Shown here in pieces: positions 63,717-64,000 of a stretch of 64,000 bases of DNA. A program made the position numbers and the translations under genes. The stretch is taken from the NCBI RefSeq assembly GCF_000769405.2, contig NZ_CP053439.1:4014501-4078500 (forward strand). The letters are read 5' to 3'. The DNA is from Rhizobium brockwellii. GTDB lineage: Bacteria > Pseudomonadota > Alphaproteobacteria > Rhizobiales > Rhizobiaceae. The notes under the pieces were generated by a model, which was not told where the DNA came from, did no database searches, and was given only the letters and a program-made list of their open reading frames with translations. How positions within the stretch are numbered: the first letter of the stretch is position 1; each line of letters begins with the position of its first letter.

Positions 63717-64000
63717 ACTGTTTTCTGCAGCCGGAAAAAGATCGAACAGCGATTCGAGGAAGGCAAGCACGCTGACATTGCCGATGCTGTAATAGACCAG
63801 CCTGCCCTCACGGCGCGTATGGACCAGGCCTTCCAGCCTCAAACGCGCGAGTTGCTGCGAGACCATGGCCTGCTGTATGCCGAGGATATTTTCGATCTCA
63901 CCCACCGTCCGCTCCTCGTTAGCCAATATACAGAGGATCAGAAGTCGGGTTTGGTGCGCTAGCGCTTTCAGCAGATCGCTCGCTTCGTGGGCTTTACCAG
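63714..64000 (-). CDS. ArsR-family regulator, N-terminus beyond the window
   Basis: The frame is open from TAG at 63714 to the right edge, giving at least 95 residues. It reads LLKALAHQTRLLILCILANE, TVGEIENILGIQQAMVSQQLARLRLEGLV and RREGRLVYYSIG, a classic ArsR/SmtB winged helix. No cysteine-rich metal motif is seen in the visible part, so it may be a redox/sulfide or non-metal type (BigR/SoxR-like). The TTG at 63926 is internal, not the start. Confidence 0.9.
   Translation of the reverse strand, partial: GKAHEASDLLKALAHQTRLLILCILANEERTVGEIENILGIQQAMVSQQLARLRLEGLVHTRREGRLVYYSIGNVSVLAFLESLFDLFPAAENS

Noticed and set aside
1..64000. CRISPR array
   Set aside because: No regularly spaced short repeats outside the three iterons and the tamB coding repeats.

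Overview
The window is 64 kb of GC-rich chromosomal DNA from an alphaproteobacterium of the Rhizobiales. It most likely comes from Rhizobium of the leguminosarum/etli group. The evidence is gene content (cobS-cobT, ALA-synthase-type hemA, aroK-aroB, Fds formate dehydrogenase, rhizobial small ORFs) and several two-palindrome intergenic repeats that look like RIME (Rhizobium intergenic mosaic elements). No CRISPR array, rRNA operon or intact insertion sequence was seen.

Layout. 1-13 kb: end of gloB, a DUF985 cupin, a DMT exporter, a DUF3108 protein, rpmB, a queuosine-precursor transporter preceded by a preQ1-I-like riboswitch, a frameshifted P-loop kinase, a phytase-like esterase, the cobaltochelatase pair cobS-cobT, a J-domain protein, bolA and the overlapping aroK-aroB-CNNM operon. 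13-20.7 kb: a 58-residue membrane ORF, xerD, accA, a lipoprotein L,D-transpeptidase, a TusA-like protein, a CobW GTPase behind a D,D-carboxypeptidase, and an M20 amidohydrolase. 20.7-23.2 kb: tRNA-Arg(CCT) followed by a small lower-GC element. It carries an AlpA-like regulator, two unknown genes and a winged-helix protein whose own coding sequence contains three 20-bp iteron-like repeats. 23.6-27.3 kb: eutB-eutC-eat for ethanolamine catabolism behind a -24/-12 (sigma-54) promoter.

27.4-31.3 kb holds small envelope or hypothetical genes and dxr. 31.3-38.6 kb is one minus-strand unit: LacI-type regulator, sugar ABC transporter and a GH127 beta-L-arabinofuranosidase, with two matching operators upstream. 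38.8-48.9 kb has hemA, a glycine-zipper lipoprotein and tamA-tamB; the very large TamB has about seven tandem repeats of roughly 107 residues. 48.9-51.7 kb: Lrp regulator divergent from arginase and ornithine aminotransferase. 52-54.6 kb: cheW and a soluble double-PAS chemoreceptor. 54.6-63.5 kb: an OFA-family MFS transporter and the formate dehydrogenase set fdsG-fdsB-fdsA-fdhD-fdsD, with a LysR regulator and an LTTR-type site upstream. The window ends in a partial ArsR regulator.

Together the accessory catabolic sets (ethanolamine, arginine/ornithine, formate, arabinofuranosides) suit a plant-associated soil bacterium using host-derived carbon and nitrogen. The strongest less-ordinary signals are the riboswitch pseudoknot that includes a start codon, the iterons embedded in a putative replication gene, the sigma-54 promoter of the eut operon, and repeat elements that supply the stop codons of neighbouring genes.
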